From positions 1-64,000 of the forward strand of contig NZ_BMYS01000010.1 in the NCBI RefSeq assembly GCF_014652395.1: a DNA stretch of 64,000 nt, in the 5' to 3' direction. Under the pieces are notes generated by a model. That model had not been told where the DNA came from. It made no database searches and saw nothing but the letters and a program-made list of their open reading frames with translations. This DNA is from Advenella faeciporci. GTDB lineage: Bacteria > Pseudomonadota > Gammaproteobacteria > Burkholderiales > Burkholderiaceae_B. Below, piece by piece: positions 26,496 to 35,726 of this stretch (positions within the stretch are counted from its first letter, which is position 1; each line of letters opens with the position of its first letter). The position numbers and the translations under genes were made by a program.

Positions 26496-27770
26496 TCAGG
26501 CCGACAGGCTTTGCTTTTCTGCCACCCTGGAGAGGTGCCGGGAAATTGATGCAAAGTCATGCCCGCTGGGCGACTGGTGCAGGCGCAGTCCAAACTCGGG
26601 CACCACGGCAAAAATATGATCAAAAATATCAGACTGAATGCTTTCGTATTCAACCCAGACCACCGTATTGGTAAAGCAATAAATTTCAATCGGCAGCCCA
26701 TCTTCGGTGGGTGCCAGCTGCCGGACCATAATCGTCATGTCTTTGCGAATATTGGCATGGTTGCGCAAAAACATTTCCAGATAGGCCCTGAAAGTGCCTA
26801 TATTGGTCAAACGCCGTCCATTCAGGGCCGTACTCAGATCCCAGTTATGTTCCTGGTTGTATTGCTCTACCTCCCGGTTCTTTTCCAGAATATAATTGGC
26901 CAGCAAACGGCTTTTGGCCAGCTTTTTCATTTCAGTCTCACTGATGAAATTGATGCTGGTCACGTCAATATTAATAGACCGCTTGATACGACGCCCACCC
27001 GACTCCGACATCGCCCGCCAATTCTTGAACGAATCCGAAATAAGCGCATAAGTGGGAACTGTGGTGATCGTATTGTCCCAGTTCCTGACCTTGACGGTAG
27101 TCAGCCCAACATCTATCACCGCGCCATCGGCATTATATTTAGGCATCTCAAGCCAATCACCCAGCTTGAGCATATTATTGGCCGATAACTGTATGCCGGC
27201 CACCAACCCCAGAATAGGATCTTTGAAGACCAGCATCAAGACAGCCGTCATGGCACCCAGACCGCTAAGCAAAATAACCGGTGAACGGCCAATGAGCAGG
27301 GAAACAATGAAAATACCCACCGCAATGGATGCAACCAGCTTGATCGTCTGGAAAATTCCGTTTAAGGGAAGCTGTGTGGCCACCTGCTTTTTATAACACC
27401 AGTCCAGCAAAATATTCAGAATTGAAAACAGGGCGGCCAAGGCATAAATGTATATCCATATTTGCACGACTGCCAACATGCCATTCAGAAGCTTTCCCTG
27501 CAATAGCCATAAATTGGCCTGCAACCCCACCAGAATCCCCTGGATAAAATAAACAACCCGACTAAGCAGGCGGGACTGGCTTAACAACTGTAAAAACAAA
27601 TAGGGCGATTTTTGCATTTGATTTCGCAAAAATCTAACCACTCCGTAATGCAGTATGAAGTGAATGATAACTGTTGTGAGAAGTATCAAACCCAGTGCGA
27701 TCCAGGTGGCCTCGTTTTCCGTCACGTCATATTCCCAGGCCTTGAGCCAATAGGACAATGGTTCCAGCAT
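26496..27770 (-). CDS. MscS-family mechanosensitive channel, YbdG-like
   Basis: This 424-residue protein has five membrane helices in the first 180 residues. The pore helix and MscS beta domain follow: [20 protein letters not shown] (about 175), then [48 protein letters not shown]. The long C-terminal domain with insertion is like YbdG (MscM type) rather than the short MscS. It would release ions during osmotic downshock. AGGAACAAG precedes the ATG. It is followed leftwards by the ABC transporter genes after 199 bases. Confidence 0.87.
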   Translation of the reverse strand: MLEPLSYWLKAWEYDVTENEATWIALGLILLTTVIIHFILHYGVVRFLRNQMQKSPYLFLQLLSQSRLLSRVVYFIQGILVGLQANLWLLQGKLLNGMLAVVQIWIYIYALAALFSILNILLDWCYKKQVATQLPLNGIFQTIKLVASIAVGIFIVSLLIGRSPVILLSGLGAMTAVLMLVFKDPILGLVAGIQLSANNMLKLGDWLEMPKYNADGAVIDVGLTTVKVRNWDNTITTVPTYALISDSFKNWRAMSESGGRRIKRSINIDVTSINFISETEMKKLAKSRLLANYILEKNREVEQYNQEHNWDLSTALNGRRLTNIGTFRAYLEMFLRNHANIRKDMTIMVRQLAPTEDGLPIEIYCFTNTVVWVEYESIQSDIFDHIFAVVPEFGLRLHQSPSGHDFASISRHLSRVAEKQSLSA

Positions 27771-27863
27771 GTCTTGTTCCTGTTTGTTTACGATAAATAT
27801 TAAAAAAAATACCCCGATTAACGGGGCATGAACCTGAATATTAAACCATCTGGCCCAACAATA

Positions 27864-28622
27864 TCAAACCGTCAGGATTTGTCCATCCCTGGCCACCTTC
27901 ACATTCTCAGGCAAAGAGTCTGGATGATTCATGAGCCAATTATCCATTTCATGGCCAATATGGGTCAGCAGCAAAGTACCTATTGCCAGGCCATCACACA
28001 TTTTCAGGGCCGTATTAAGGTCATTGTGATTACGCGGGGGAGTCTCACGGGGAGGATGGGAACAATCCACAATACAATAATCCAGCGACTGTTTTTGCAA
28101 CCAGGCATATGTATCGTCCCCCAGACCAACCGTATCGGTCAGGTAGGCGATTTTTCCGTCTTCTTCCTCGAACAAATAGCCAAAACAGGGTTTTGAATGC
28201 ACCAATGGCAAAGCCGTCACTTGCAATTTCTCACCCAGCTGGCGGGTTTCAAAGGCGCTAAAGGGCTGAGAAAAATCAAGAATACCTGGATGCCTGTATA
28301 AATCGGCAAAACCGGCCTCATCAAACGGGCCGTGCACGGAAATACGCATATCGACGCCCCAGCGCAAGTGCAACAAACCCTGGGCATGGTCGGCATGGTA
28401 ATGTGTTTGCAAAATCCCGCTTAGGGTGCCCGGCGCAAAACGCTGGCATAAATCCATATGACCGCCATCCACCAGCCATTGGTCTGTCCCGCTTTGTACA
28501 AGCACACTGCTTGGTTTGCGCATAAACAGTTTATCCTGGCCTGCCCGCTGGCAAGCCGGACACTGGCAGTTATATACGGGAACCTGGGCAGTATCCCCAG
28601 TGCCCAGAAATGTCAATTTCAT
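27864..28622 (-). CDS. phnP: Phosphoribosyl 1,2-cyclic phosphate phosphodiesterase PhnP
   Basis: This 252-residue metallo-beta-lactamase-fold enzyme opens the 1,2-cyclic phosphate left by the C-P lyase core to give ribose 1,5-bisphosphate. Visible ligands are the zinc site CQCPAC near the N-terminus, the metal motif HYHADHAQG and further His/Asp residues in TDTVG and LLTHIGHEMD. I choose the ATG at 28622, one codon after an in-frame TTG. It is the last gene of the phn operon and lies 63 bases after phnN. Confidence 0.93.
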   Translation of the reverse strand: MKLTFLGTGDTAQVPVYNCQCPACQRAGQDKLFMRKPSSVLVQSGTDQWLVDGGHMDLCQRFAPGTLSGILQTHYHADHAQGLLHLRWGVDMRISVHGPFDEAGFADLYRHPGILDFSQPFSAFETRQLGEKLQVTALPLVHSKPCFGYLFEEEDGKIAYLTDTVGLGDDTYAWLQKQSLDYCIVDCSHPPRETPPRNHNDLNTALKMCDGLAIGTLLLTHIGHEMDNWLMNHPDSLPENVKVARDGQILTV

Positions 28623-28685
28623 CAAATGCTCCAGAAAAAAATCTCGGCCTGCATGCCGGGTGAGAACGTCAAGATACCGGACCTC

Positions 28686-29291
28686 TCAGGATAAAAACGT
28701 ACTCTTTTCAGATTGGATCCTGGCATTGCACCACGTTTCCAGTTTATCGCGCAACTGCTCAACCGCCAGCGACAAATCACCAGAGTTGTCCAAGAGAAAG
28801 AAACTGATTTGCCGCAAGGCAAGCTTGTTGTGCAATACCTGTTCCAGGCATCGGTTACGCTCTAAACGCAGGGTGATTTCCTGCAAAGACTCCCGTCCAC
28901 GATTGATCAGACGCTGCCTGAGCAGCTCGGGCCTGACCGCAACCAGAACGATGATCACATCGGGGTATAACTGGCTTACATGGGTACAATAAGAACGTGA
29001 ACCGTTAACCAGTACCGTTTTCCCTTCTCCCAGATGACGATCCAGGTCCTTTGGAATACCATAGGCCAATCCGTTGGCTCGCCAGCTCATGGCAAAACCG
29101 CCCTGGGCCTCGATTTGTTCAAATGATTGCATTGAAACCGAATCGGCCACCTCACCCGGCGAGTTTTCAGGGCGTGTGATGACCCGTTTCATAATGACGC
29201 AATCATGAGGCAAATCGTTGGCCAATGCCTGCAACAGACTATCTTTGCCACTACCTGAAGGCCCTACCATATAAACCAGTTTTCCCGCCAT
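28686..29291 (-). CDS. phnN: Ribose 1,5-bisphosphate phosphokinase PhnN
   Basis: This 201-residue P-loop kinase (GPSGSGKDSLL near residue 10) phosphorylates ribose 1,5-bisphosphate to PRPP, joining phosphonate use to nucleotide metabolism. It resembles guanylate kinase. Its ATG overlaps the phnM stop as ATGA. The following phnP makes its substrate. The motif RVITRPENSPGE and the downstream NGSRSY region are as in the family. Confidence 0.93.
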   Translation of the reverse strand: MAGKLVYMVGPSGSGKDSLLQALANDLPHDCVIMKRVITRPENSPGEVADSVSMQSFEQIEAQGGFAMSWRANGLAYGIPKDLDRHLGEGKTVLVNGSRSYCTHVSQLYPDVIIVLVAVRPELLRQRLINRGRESLQEITLRLERNRCLEQVLHNKLALRQISFFLLDNSGDLSLAVEQLRDKLETWCNARIQSEKSTFLS

Positions 29292-30436
29292 CAGAACACC
29301 CTGTTCCCTTCTCGCCAGACCTGCCGCACCACAAACTGGGAACCGGCCTGTGCCACATGAACAAGATCAGCCCGCAAGCCAAGCCTGATTTCACCACGAT
29401 CATTCAAATTGGCCGCACGTGCGGGCAACAGGCTGATGGTGGCAACCGCCTTGGGCAAGTCATAGCCATTTTCCTGCTCACTAAGCTTTTTAACCGCCTG
29501 CAACAGGCTGGCCGGATAATAATCGCTGGAAAGAATATCCAGCACGCCATGACCGGCAAGATCTGATGCGGCAATATTGCCGGAATGGGAACCGCCACGC
29601 ACAATATTCGGTGCCCCCATCAGCACTTTCATGCCCAACTGGTGGCTAAGCGCCGCGGCTTCATGCGTGGTGGGGAATTCGGCAATTTTCATGCCGAAAC
29701 CGGCCGATTCCGTCACGTGTTCATGGGTGGCATCGTCATGGCTTGCCATCGAAAGGTTTTTTTCCTGGCAAATACCCGCAATCCTGCGACGATAGTCATC
29801 ACTGTACTTTTCGGCATTAATGCGCTGACGAACAATGAAAGCTTCCATCTCGGTATCACTCAGGTGATACTTGCCCTGGTAATACTCGCGGTATTTCTCG
29901 TATTTCACGAACTGGCGCTGTCCGGGTGTATGGTCCATGAGAGAAACCAATTTGACCAGCTCATGATCAACCAGATTCTCGAATACCTCAAGAGTTTTTT
30001 CATGACTGACTTCACAACGCAAATGCAGCATGTGCTCTGCACGCGTATGACCATCCTGGTCAGCCTTGCCAATGGCCTCTACCATGCGAGGCAATTGCTG
30101 AAGACGGTTCCCTTTGGGGTTAACATCTCCAATCGACAGCGCATCAAACACGGTGGTGATACCGGATCCGATGATTTGGGCATCATGGGCCAGTACGGCG
30201 GAGTCTGATGGCCAATCCACGCCCGGACGGGGATTCATGTATTTTTCCAGGTTATCGGTATGCAACTCGATAAACCCCGGCATCAAATAGTCACCGTTCA
30301 AATCCTGGGCGGCGCAAAGGTTGCTGTGTGCTTCATCAATCTCGCAAATCAGGCCATCCCGAACCACTACCGTACCGGTAAAAATCTCATCGGCCATAAC
30401 GACCTTTGCATTGGTGTAAATCTGCTCATGCGGCAT
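29291..30436 (-). CDS. phnM: Alpha-D-ribose 1-methylphosphonate 5-triphosphate diphosphatase PhnM
   Basis: This 381-residue amidohydrolase-type enzyme removes pyrophosphate from the 5-triphosphate intermediate. Visible features are PGFIELHTDNLEKYMNPRPG with the metal-binding His-Thr-Asp, FDALSIGD, MDHTPGQRQF, ASHDDATHEH and GGSHSGN. I choose the ATG at 30436 because GGAG lies 7 bases upstream; the frame extends six codons further. It overlaps the end of phnL by 11 bases. Confidence 0.94.
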   Translation of the reverse strand: MPHEQIYTNAKVVMADEIFTGTVVVRDGLICEIDEAHSNLCAAQDLNGDYLMPGFIELHTDNLEKYMNPRPGVDWPSDSAVLAHDAQIIGSGITTVFDALSIGDVNPKGNRLQQLPRMVEAIGKADQDGHTRAEHMLHLRCEVSHEKTLEVFENLVDHELVKLVSLMDHTPGQRQFVKYEKYREYYQGKYHLSDTEMEAFIVRQRINAEKYSDDYRRRIAGICQEKNLSMASHDDATHEHVTESAGFGMKIAEFPTTHEAAALSHQLGMKVLMGAPNIVRGGSHSGNIAASDLAGHGVLDILSSDYYPASLLQAVKKLSEQENGYDLPKAVATISLLPARAANLNDRGEIRLGLRADLVHVAQAGSQFVVRQVWREGNRVF

Positions 30437-31130
30437 GACTGGACTCCTGGGCATTCATGTCAATATAACGGTCGGCCACCACCTCGCGGGCAGCCTTGTC
30501 ATGGAAAATACCAATGAGCGCTGAACCCGCCTGTTTGGCTTCGCCAATCAAGTCCAGCACTACCTGGCGGTTGACTTCATCCAGTGAAGCCGTGGGCTCA
30601 TCCAGCAGCATAACCGGCCAGGTAACCATAAATCCCCTGGCAATATTGACCCGCTGTTGCTCACCCCCCGAGAAAGTGCCCGGTGCCAATGACCACAAGC
30701 GCTCGGGTATATTCAGGCGGCTTAGCAATTGGCGTGCTCTTTGTGCCGCTTTGTCTGCCGCCCAGCCCCTGGCCAGGGCCGGCTCCATGACCACATCCAG
30801 GCAAGTCACACGTGGAATCACCCGCAAAAATTGGCTGACATAGCCCATGGTTTCGCGGCGCACTGCCATAATCTGGCGCGGTTCAGCACCCACCATTTCA
30901 AACATCCGGTCCTGATGCAGGACACGAATGCTGCCACTGGCGGGCAAATAATTACCATATAGCGTGCGCATCAGGGTTGATTTACCTGCACCGGAATGAC
31001 CGTTCAACACCACACACTCACCTGCACCCACATTAAAACTGATGTTCTTGAGCACATTCAACACAACGCCCTGCTGTTGATGCAAGGTAAACGTTTTATG
31101 TAAATTTTCAACTTCAATAATTGTTTGCAT
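30426..31130 (-). CDS. phnL: Phosphonate C-P lyase system protein PhnL
   Basis: This 234-residue ABC-type ATPase belongs to the C-P lyase set. PhnL helps PhnI couple ATP to methylphosphonate. Walker A is GHSGAGKST (about residue 41), the signature is FSGGEQQRVNIARG and Walker B is VMLLDEPTASLD. The upstream frame has 23 more unlikely codons. I choose MQTIIEVENLHKTF (31130), with AAGGTG upstream. It lies 10 bases after phnK. Confidence 0.92.
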   Translation of the reverse strand: MQTIIEVENLHKTFTLHQQQGVVLNVLKNISFNVGAGECVVLNGHSGAGKSTLMRTLYGNYLPASGSIRVLHQDRMFEMVGAEPRQIMAVRRETMGYVSQFLRVIPRVTCLDVVMEPALARGWAADKAAQRARQLLSRLNIPERLWSLAPGTFSGGEQQRVNIARGFMVTWPVMLLDEPTASLDEVNRQVVLDLIGEAKQAGSALIGIFHDKAAREVVADRYIDMNAQESSHAA

Positions 31131-31140
31131 TGCATTCACC

Positions 31141-31956
31141 TTAAGGCTGTAAAACAGATGAAACCAGCAACTGGGTATAAGGATGCTGCGGATCATCAAG
31201 GATCTGGTCGGTCAGACCGCTTTCCACCACGCGGGAACGGCGCATCACCATCAGCCGGTCCGCCAGCAAACGGGCCACCGCCAAATCGTGCGTCACGATC
31301 ACCACGGCAAGATCCAGTTCCCGCACCAGGCGACGCAGCAAATCAAGCAAACGGGCCTGCACCGAAACGTCCAGACCGCCAGTAGGCTCATCCATGAATA
31401 CCAGTCGTGGGCTGGACACCAGATTGCGGGCAATCTGCAAACGTTGCTGCATGCCTCCTGAAAAGGTCCGTGGCAGGTCATCAATACGATTGGCATCAAT
31501 TTCCACGTGCTGCAGCCAGTCCAGCGCTTCCTGGCGCAAGACCCCATAATTGCGCACACCCTGGGCCATCAGTCGCTCGCCAATATTGGCACCGGCCGAG
31601 ACCCCCATGCGCAATCCGTCACGGGGATTCTGTTCAACAAATCCCCATTCGGTACGCAGCAGGGTACGGCGCTCGGCTTCACTGCTGCTGTATAAATCAA
31701 TAATCTCGCCCTGCTGGCCCCGATACGTAATGACCCCATCCTGAGGCTGGCTACGTCCGGACAGAACACTTAACAGAGTGGATTTGCCCGAACCGGACTC
31801 ACCAACGATGCCCAATACCTCGCCAGGATACAGGTCAAATGAAACGCCCTGGCAACCCTTTTCAGGTCCAAACAGGCGACTGATATTTTCAACTGACAGC
31901 AAAGGCTGATCCGGCACTGTCGCCGTCGTTTCCATGATTGAAGGCAAAGCAGCCAT
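31141..31956 (-). CDS. phnK: Phosphonate C-P lyase system protein PhnK
   Basis: This 271-residue ABC-type ATPase binds the PhnGHIJ core complex. Walker A is [11 protein letters not shown] (near residue 50), the signature is FSGGMQQRLQIARN and Walker B is LVFMDEPTGGLD. The ATG at 31956 overlaps the phnJ TAA stop (TAATG), so the two are translationally coupled. The frame runs 18 codons upstream. The N-terminal tail before LLSVENIS is longer than usual. Confidence 0.92.
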   Translation of the reverse strand: MAALPSIMETTATVPDQPLLSVENISRLFGPEKGCQGVSFDLYPGEVLGIVGESGSGKSTLLSVLSGRSQPQDGVITYRGQQGEIIDLYSSSEAERRTLLRTEWGFVEQNPRDGLRMGVSAGANIGERLMAQGVRNYGVLRQEALDWLQHVEIDANRIDDLPRTFSGGMQQRLQIARNLVSSPRLVFMDEPTGGLDVSVQARLLDLLRRLVRELDLAVVIVTHDLAVARLLADRLMVMRRSRVVESGLTDQILDDPQHPYTQLLVSSVLQP

Positions 31957-32834
31957 TATTGTTTCTCCTGCTGGGCAACCCGCTGGTTGCAGTAATCGGT
32001 ATCCGAACAAACGAACTCACGGGTTCCGCTGTCATCGACAATAATCTCATCCAGATAGGAATGATCACTGCCACAAATGGCGCAGCTATGATCCCATTTT
32101 TGTATTTCAAAAGGATGATCATCAAAATCCAGACTGCTGACACGGGTGTAAGGCGGTACGGCATACAGTCGTTTTTCACGCCCTGCGCCAAACAGCATCA
32201 AGGCAGGACTCATGTCCAGTTTAGGGTTGTCAAACTTAGGAATCGGTGAAGGATCCATCACATAACGGTCATCCACCAAAACCGGATAGGCGTAAGCGGT
32301 GGCAATGTGACCATATTTGGCAATGTCTTCATATAGTTTTACATGCATGACACCGTAATCATTCAACGCGTGCATGGTTTTGGTTTCACTGTCAGAAGGC
32401 TCGATAAAGCGCAACGGCTCTGGAATGGGTACCTGATACACCATGATCTGGTCTTTCTTCAGTTCAGCCTCGGGGATACGATGGCGTGTCTGGATAATGG
32501 TTGCCGCTTCAGTCCTTTCGGTTGTCTGCACACCCGCCGTACGGGAAAAGAAGCGCCTGATCGACACTGCATTGGTCGTATCGTCGGCACCCTGGTCAAT
32601 GACCTTGAGCACATCCTGTTCTCCAAGAACAGCGGCTGTAACCTGCATGCCGCCGGTACCCCAACCATAAGGCAACGGCATCTCACGTCCGCCAAAGGGA
32701 ACCTGATAGCCAGGAATGGCAACCGCCTTGAGCAGGCCGCGACGAATCATGCGTTTGGTTTGCTCATCCAGATAGGCAAAGTTATAACCTTCTGTCAGCC
32801 CCTGCTGAACCTGTTTTTCCGATCCGGTCATCAT
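31956..32834 (-). CDS. phnJ: C-P lyase subunit PhnJ
   Basis: This 292-residue radical SAM enzyme cleaves the carbon-phosphorus bond. The four cysteines in the C-terminal region (SCAICGSD then VCSDTDYCNQR) have spacings of 3, 22 and 6, the same as E. coli PhnJ Cys241, 244, 266 and 272, which bind the [4Fe-4S] cluster and give the thiyl. It starts ATGATG, overlapping the phnI stop, and ends in TAATG with phnK. Confidence 0.96.
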   Translation of the reverse strand: MMTGSEKQVQQGLTEGYNFAYLDEQTKRMIRRGLLKAVAIPGYQVPFGGREMPLPYGWGTGGMQVTAAVLGEQDVLKVIDQGADDTTNAVSIRRFFSRTAGVQTTERTEAATIIQTRHRIPEAELKKDQIMVYQVPIPEPLRFIEPSDSETKTMHALNDYGVMHVKLYEDIAKYGHIATAYAYPVLVDDRYVMDPSPIPKFDNPKLDMSPALMLFGAGREKRLYAVPPYTRVSSLDFDDHPFEIQKWDHSCAICGSDHSYLDEIIVDDSGTREFVCSDTDYCNQRVAQQEKQ

Positions 32835-33931
32835 GCCCGTTTCTCCTGTATGGAATACTCTTCATCTTCTGCCTGATCCTGCGCATGCATTTTTCGGATC
32901 AATTCCAGTTCTGACTGGAAGTCGACATAGTGTGGAAGCTTTAAGTGTGAAACAAATCCGGCAGCTTCAACATTATCACAATGCATCAGCACGAACTCTT
33001 CCTGCTGGGCCGGTGAAGTGATTTCCTCGCCCAGTTCTTCGGCACACAGGGCCCGGTCTACCAGGGCCATGCTCATGGCTTTGCGTTCGTTATAGCCAAA
33101 CGCCAATCCGTAGCCACGGGTAAACTGGGCAGGTTCGGTTTTTGATCCAACAAACTGGTTCACCATTTCACATTCGGTTATTTCAATATCACCCAGCGGC
33201 ACGGCAAAATCCAGCTCTTCGGGCTCTATCCAGACTTCGGTAAAACCAATGCGAATCTCTCCGGCAAAAGGGTGATTACGGCCATAACCACGCTGGGTGG
33301 AGTACGCCAGTGCCATCATGAATCCCTCGTCACCCCGGGCAAGCGCCTGCAAGCGCTGCATGCGATTGGTAGGAAAGTCCAGCGGTTCACGGGTAATGTC
33401 AGGCACCTCGGCACGGGTATTTTTTTCAACCCGCATCAGGCCTTCCTTCTCAAGCATTTCCAGCACACGCGGGCAAGGCTCTGCCTGCAGATCTTCCTGC
33501 GCCGGGGCTGGCAGCTCATTGCCCTCTGCCATGAGGGCGAAGTCCAGTAAACGGTGGGTATAGTCAAAGGTAGGGCCTAACAATTGGCCACCCGGCAAGT
33601 CCTTGTAGGTCGCGGAAATACGGCGTTCCATTTGCATTTCACCGGTTTGCAGCGGCACAGAAGCGGCAAAACGGGGCAAAGTGGTACGGTAAGCGCGCAA
33701 CAGGAAAATGGCTTCCAGCAAATCACCGGCTGATTGTTTGATCGACAGTGCAGCCAGCTCCTCGTCGTAGAGCGAACCTTCGGTCATGACCCGCGCAACA
33801 GCCATGGACATTTGCCCCCGGATCTGTTCAACACCCAGTTCAGGAATATCAGTTGAACCACGCCGCTTTTTGGCCAGCAGGTGGTGGGCATGGTCGATGG
33901 CTTTTTCGCCACCTTTTACGGCAACATACAT
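32831..33931 (-). CDS. phnI: C-P lyase subunit PhnI
   Basis: This 366-residue protein is the nucleosidase subunit of the PhnGHIJ core; it swaps adenine of ATP for methylphosphonate. The N-terminal MYVAVKGGEKAIDHAHHLL is diagnostic. Later segments YSTQRGYGRNHPFAGEIR and GYGLAFGYNERKAMSMALVDRAL are also typical. It starts 2 bases after phnH and overlaps phnJ. Confidence 0.95.
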   Translation of the reverse strand: MYVAVKGGEKAIDHAHHLLAKKRRGSTDIPELGVEQIRGQMSMAVARVMTEGSLYDEELAALSIKQSAGDLLEAIFLLRAYRTTLPRFAASVPLQTGEMQMERRISATYKDLPGGQLLGPTFDYTHRLLDFALMAEGNELPAPAQEDLQAEPCPRVLEMLEKEGLMRVEKNTRAEVPDITREPLDFPTNRMQRLQALARGDEGFMMALAYSTQRGYGRNHPFAGEIRIGFTEVWIEPEELDFAVPLGDIEITECEMVNQFVGSKTEPAQFTRGYGLAFGYNERKAMSMALVDRALCAEELGEEITSPAQQEEFVLMHCDNVEAAGFVSHLKLPHYVDFQSELELIRKMHAQDQAEDEEYSIQEKRA

Positions 33932-33933
33932 GA

Positions 33934-34527
33934 TTAATTCTCCTGCTGAAAGTTGACTTGCGTGCTGCGGGGCAAGGCCATGATCCGCTCACCGGCAATA
34001 AAATACATATCAATACCGCAGGGAAATTTCGTGACGGCCTGGCGGTTTTGCCAGAAAACCGTTTCTACCGGCAAGGCAACCTCTCTCTGGGTTTCAATAC
34101 CCGGACCTTGCCAGATCGTGGTCTGGCCACCGTCCAATGAGCACAGCTGAATCAGGGCCGTACATGAAAGCTCGGGATCCCGGTCAGTACCGTTATTGAA
34201 CAGCGTGATATATTCCGCCTCGGATGCCTGCAACAGGGCAAAGTCGGCTTCCTGCGCTTGCCCGGTAATAGGGCAGGCACAATGAAAAGCCAGGTTCGCC
34301 CTGACGGCGGGCGTATCCAGTGAAGGACTCAACCAGACCGTGGTGTCACTGTCAAGCAAAGTCAGTGCCAGTGCATAAGTGGCTGGCGCCAGGCTATCCA
34401 GTTCTGCCACCAGTCCCAGGTCATGACTCAGGCCAGGCTCGGAAATAGCCTTGAGCGCGATACGGAAACCCTGCTGGGCACTATCAACCGGATTCTCAAA
34501 AGCCGGTCTCAAATACTGTGAATTCAT
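33934..34527 (-). CDS. phnH: C-P lyase subunit PhnH
   Basis: This 197-residue PhnH is a structural core subunit with a PLP-transferase-like fold but no cofactor. Its start, RPAFENPVDSAQQGFRIALKAIS, and the C-terminal VETVFWQNRQAVTKFPCGIDMYF match the family. It lies 3 bases after phnG. The product is a cytosolic part of the PhnGHIJ complex. Confidence 0.93.
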   Translation of the reverse strand: MNSQYLRPAFENPVDSAQQGFRIALKAISEPGLSHDLGLVAELDSLAPATYALALTLLDSDTTVWLSPSLDTPAVRANLAFHCACPITGQAQEADFALLQASEAEYITLFNNGTDRDPELSCTALIQLCSLDGGQTTIWQGPGIETQREVALPVETVFWQNRQAVTKFPCGIDMYFIAGERIMALPRSTQVNFQQEN

Positions 34528-34530
34528 TGC

Positions 34531-34974
34531 TTAATCTCCGCGAACCATCGTAAAGAAATTAACCTTGGAAGCTGCAATGTCAGCCTCCCTTTGCAGGCGT
34601 TTGTGTTGTTGCTGCCGTTGCAACGGGCGCACCAGCGTTTCCATCCAGCGCTCCTGCTCCTGCCCTTGCAAGTGGGCATCCGCCAACGCGGCCAGTTCGG
34701 CATGCTGCTTGTTGCGTCCGGCAATGTAGCTATAACCGGTACTGCCATCATCCAGGCGCACCACACAACGGGTAACCGTCATTTCGCCCACATTGAATGC
34801 TTGCCCGGTACCACCGGCCCGGCCACGCACCATCACCATGCCGGTTTCCGGTGCGCGGATACGACGGTAAGTGGCGGCAGTCAGTTCTGCCTCAAAAGAC
34901 ATCAATGCATCACCGGCCCTGGCCAGTACCTGCATCCATTGCTGACGCAAGGTTGTGTTTGCTTGAGCTGTCAT
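34531..34974 (-). CDS. phnG: C-P lyase subunit PhnG
   Basis: This 147-residue subunit of the PhnGHIJ core shows RAPETGMVMVRGRAGGTGQAFNVGEMTVTR, the family block, then GRNKQHAELAALADA. I choose the ATG at 34974 (MTAQANTTL) because GGAG lies 9 bases upstream. The alternative at 34989 has no ribosome binding site. The first 65 bases overlap the end of phnF, which is longer than the E. coli homologue. Confidence 0.9.
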   Translation of the reverse strand: MTAQANTTLRQQWMQVLARAGDALMSFEAELTAATYRRIRAPETGMVMVRGRAGGTGQAFNVGEMTVTRCVVRLDDGSTGYSYIAGRNKQHAELAALADAHLQGQEQERWMETLVRPLQRQQQHKRLQREADIAASKVNFFTMVRGD

Positions 34975-35692
34975 GCTCGTTAACTCCATTAATAAACACT
35001 TGATATTGAAAGTGATCGGCACGGCTGACGGAAAAAGACAATTCCATTGGCCTGCCATGCTGATCCCTGGATAAGGTCTGGACGGTCAGCACCGGCTGCT
35101 GATGGGATATCAGCAAGCGACTGGCTTCATCCACGGTAGGCATGCGTGCACCAATCAGGCTGAAAACCCTGACCAGTTCACACCCCCTTTGCTGCAAATA
35201 GGCGCGCATTGACCCCTTGGCATAATCCTTCAGCAAAAAGGCATACTGTTGCGAAAAAAAATGACTGATCAGGCTGACCGGTTGATCCTCGATCAGCCTG
35301 AGGGTTTTATATTCAAGAACATTCTCATCTTCCTTCAACTGAAGGTGTTTGACTTCATCGGCATTGGCAATACGCTGGTAAACCTTCAACAAACGGGCTT
35401 CGGAACTGTATCCCATGGCACTGAAAGATTCGCTGTAAGCACTGTCGGCACGAACCGGATACAGCATGGGCCGGTTCAGGACCTGGGTACCTTTACCCTT
35501 GATGCGAATCACGCTACCTTCCTGGGCCAGGATATCCAGTGCCCTGCGAATCGTATGCCGGTTAACCCCAAAACGTCTGGCCAGCGGCAACTCGCCAGGC
35601 AGCAGATCTCCTGCCTGATAAATAGACAGTTCCGCCCTGAGCGTGGCTGCCAATGTCAAATAAACCGGACCTTCTTGTCTAGACAAGTTCAT
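34910..35692 (-). CDS. phnF: Phosphonate operon GntR-family regulator PhnF
   Basis: This 260-residue repressor has a winged helix-turn-helix (LARRFGVNRHTIRRALDILAQEG, residues about 40-65) and a UTRA ligand domain at the C-terminus. I prefer the ATG at 35692, aligning MNLSRQ with the family N-terminus. A GTG at 35713 has AAAGGG upstream and is an alternative. A perfect palindrome (35674-35687) covers its first codons. The last 20-odd residues extend past the family end and overlap phnG by 65 bases. Confidence 0.9.
   Translation of the reverse strand: MNLSRQEGPVYLTLAATLRAELSIYQAGDLLPGELPLARRFGVNRHTIRRALDILAQEGSVIRIKGKGTQVLNRPMLYPVRADSAYSESFSAMGYSSEARLLKVYQRIANADEVKHLQLKEDENVLEYKTLRLIEDQPVSLISHFFSQQYAFLLKDYAKGSMRAYLQQRGCELVRVFSLIGARMPTVDEASRLLISHQQPVLTVQTLSRDQHGRPMELSFSVSRADHFQYQVFINGVNEHDSSSKHNLASAMDAGTGQGR
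35674..35687. promoter_or_regulatory. Palindrome at the start of phnF, candidate PhnF operator
   Basis: CTTGTCTAGACAAG is a perfect 14-base palindrome inside codons 3-7 of phnF. It shares the core TGTCTAG with two repeats upstream of phnC. PhnF-type repressors are known in other bacteria to bind short TCTAGAC-like palindromes, so self-binding is plausible. Confidence 0.5.
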
Positions 35693-35726
35693 AATTGAAA
35701 AAGGGCAGCTCACTGCCCATTACCCT

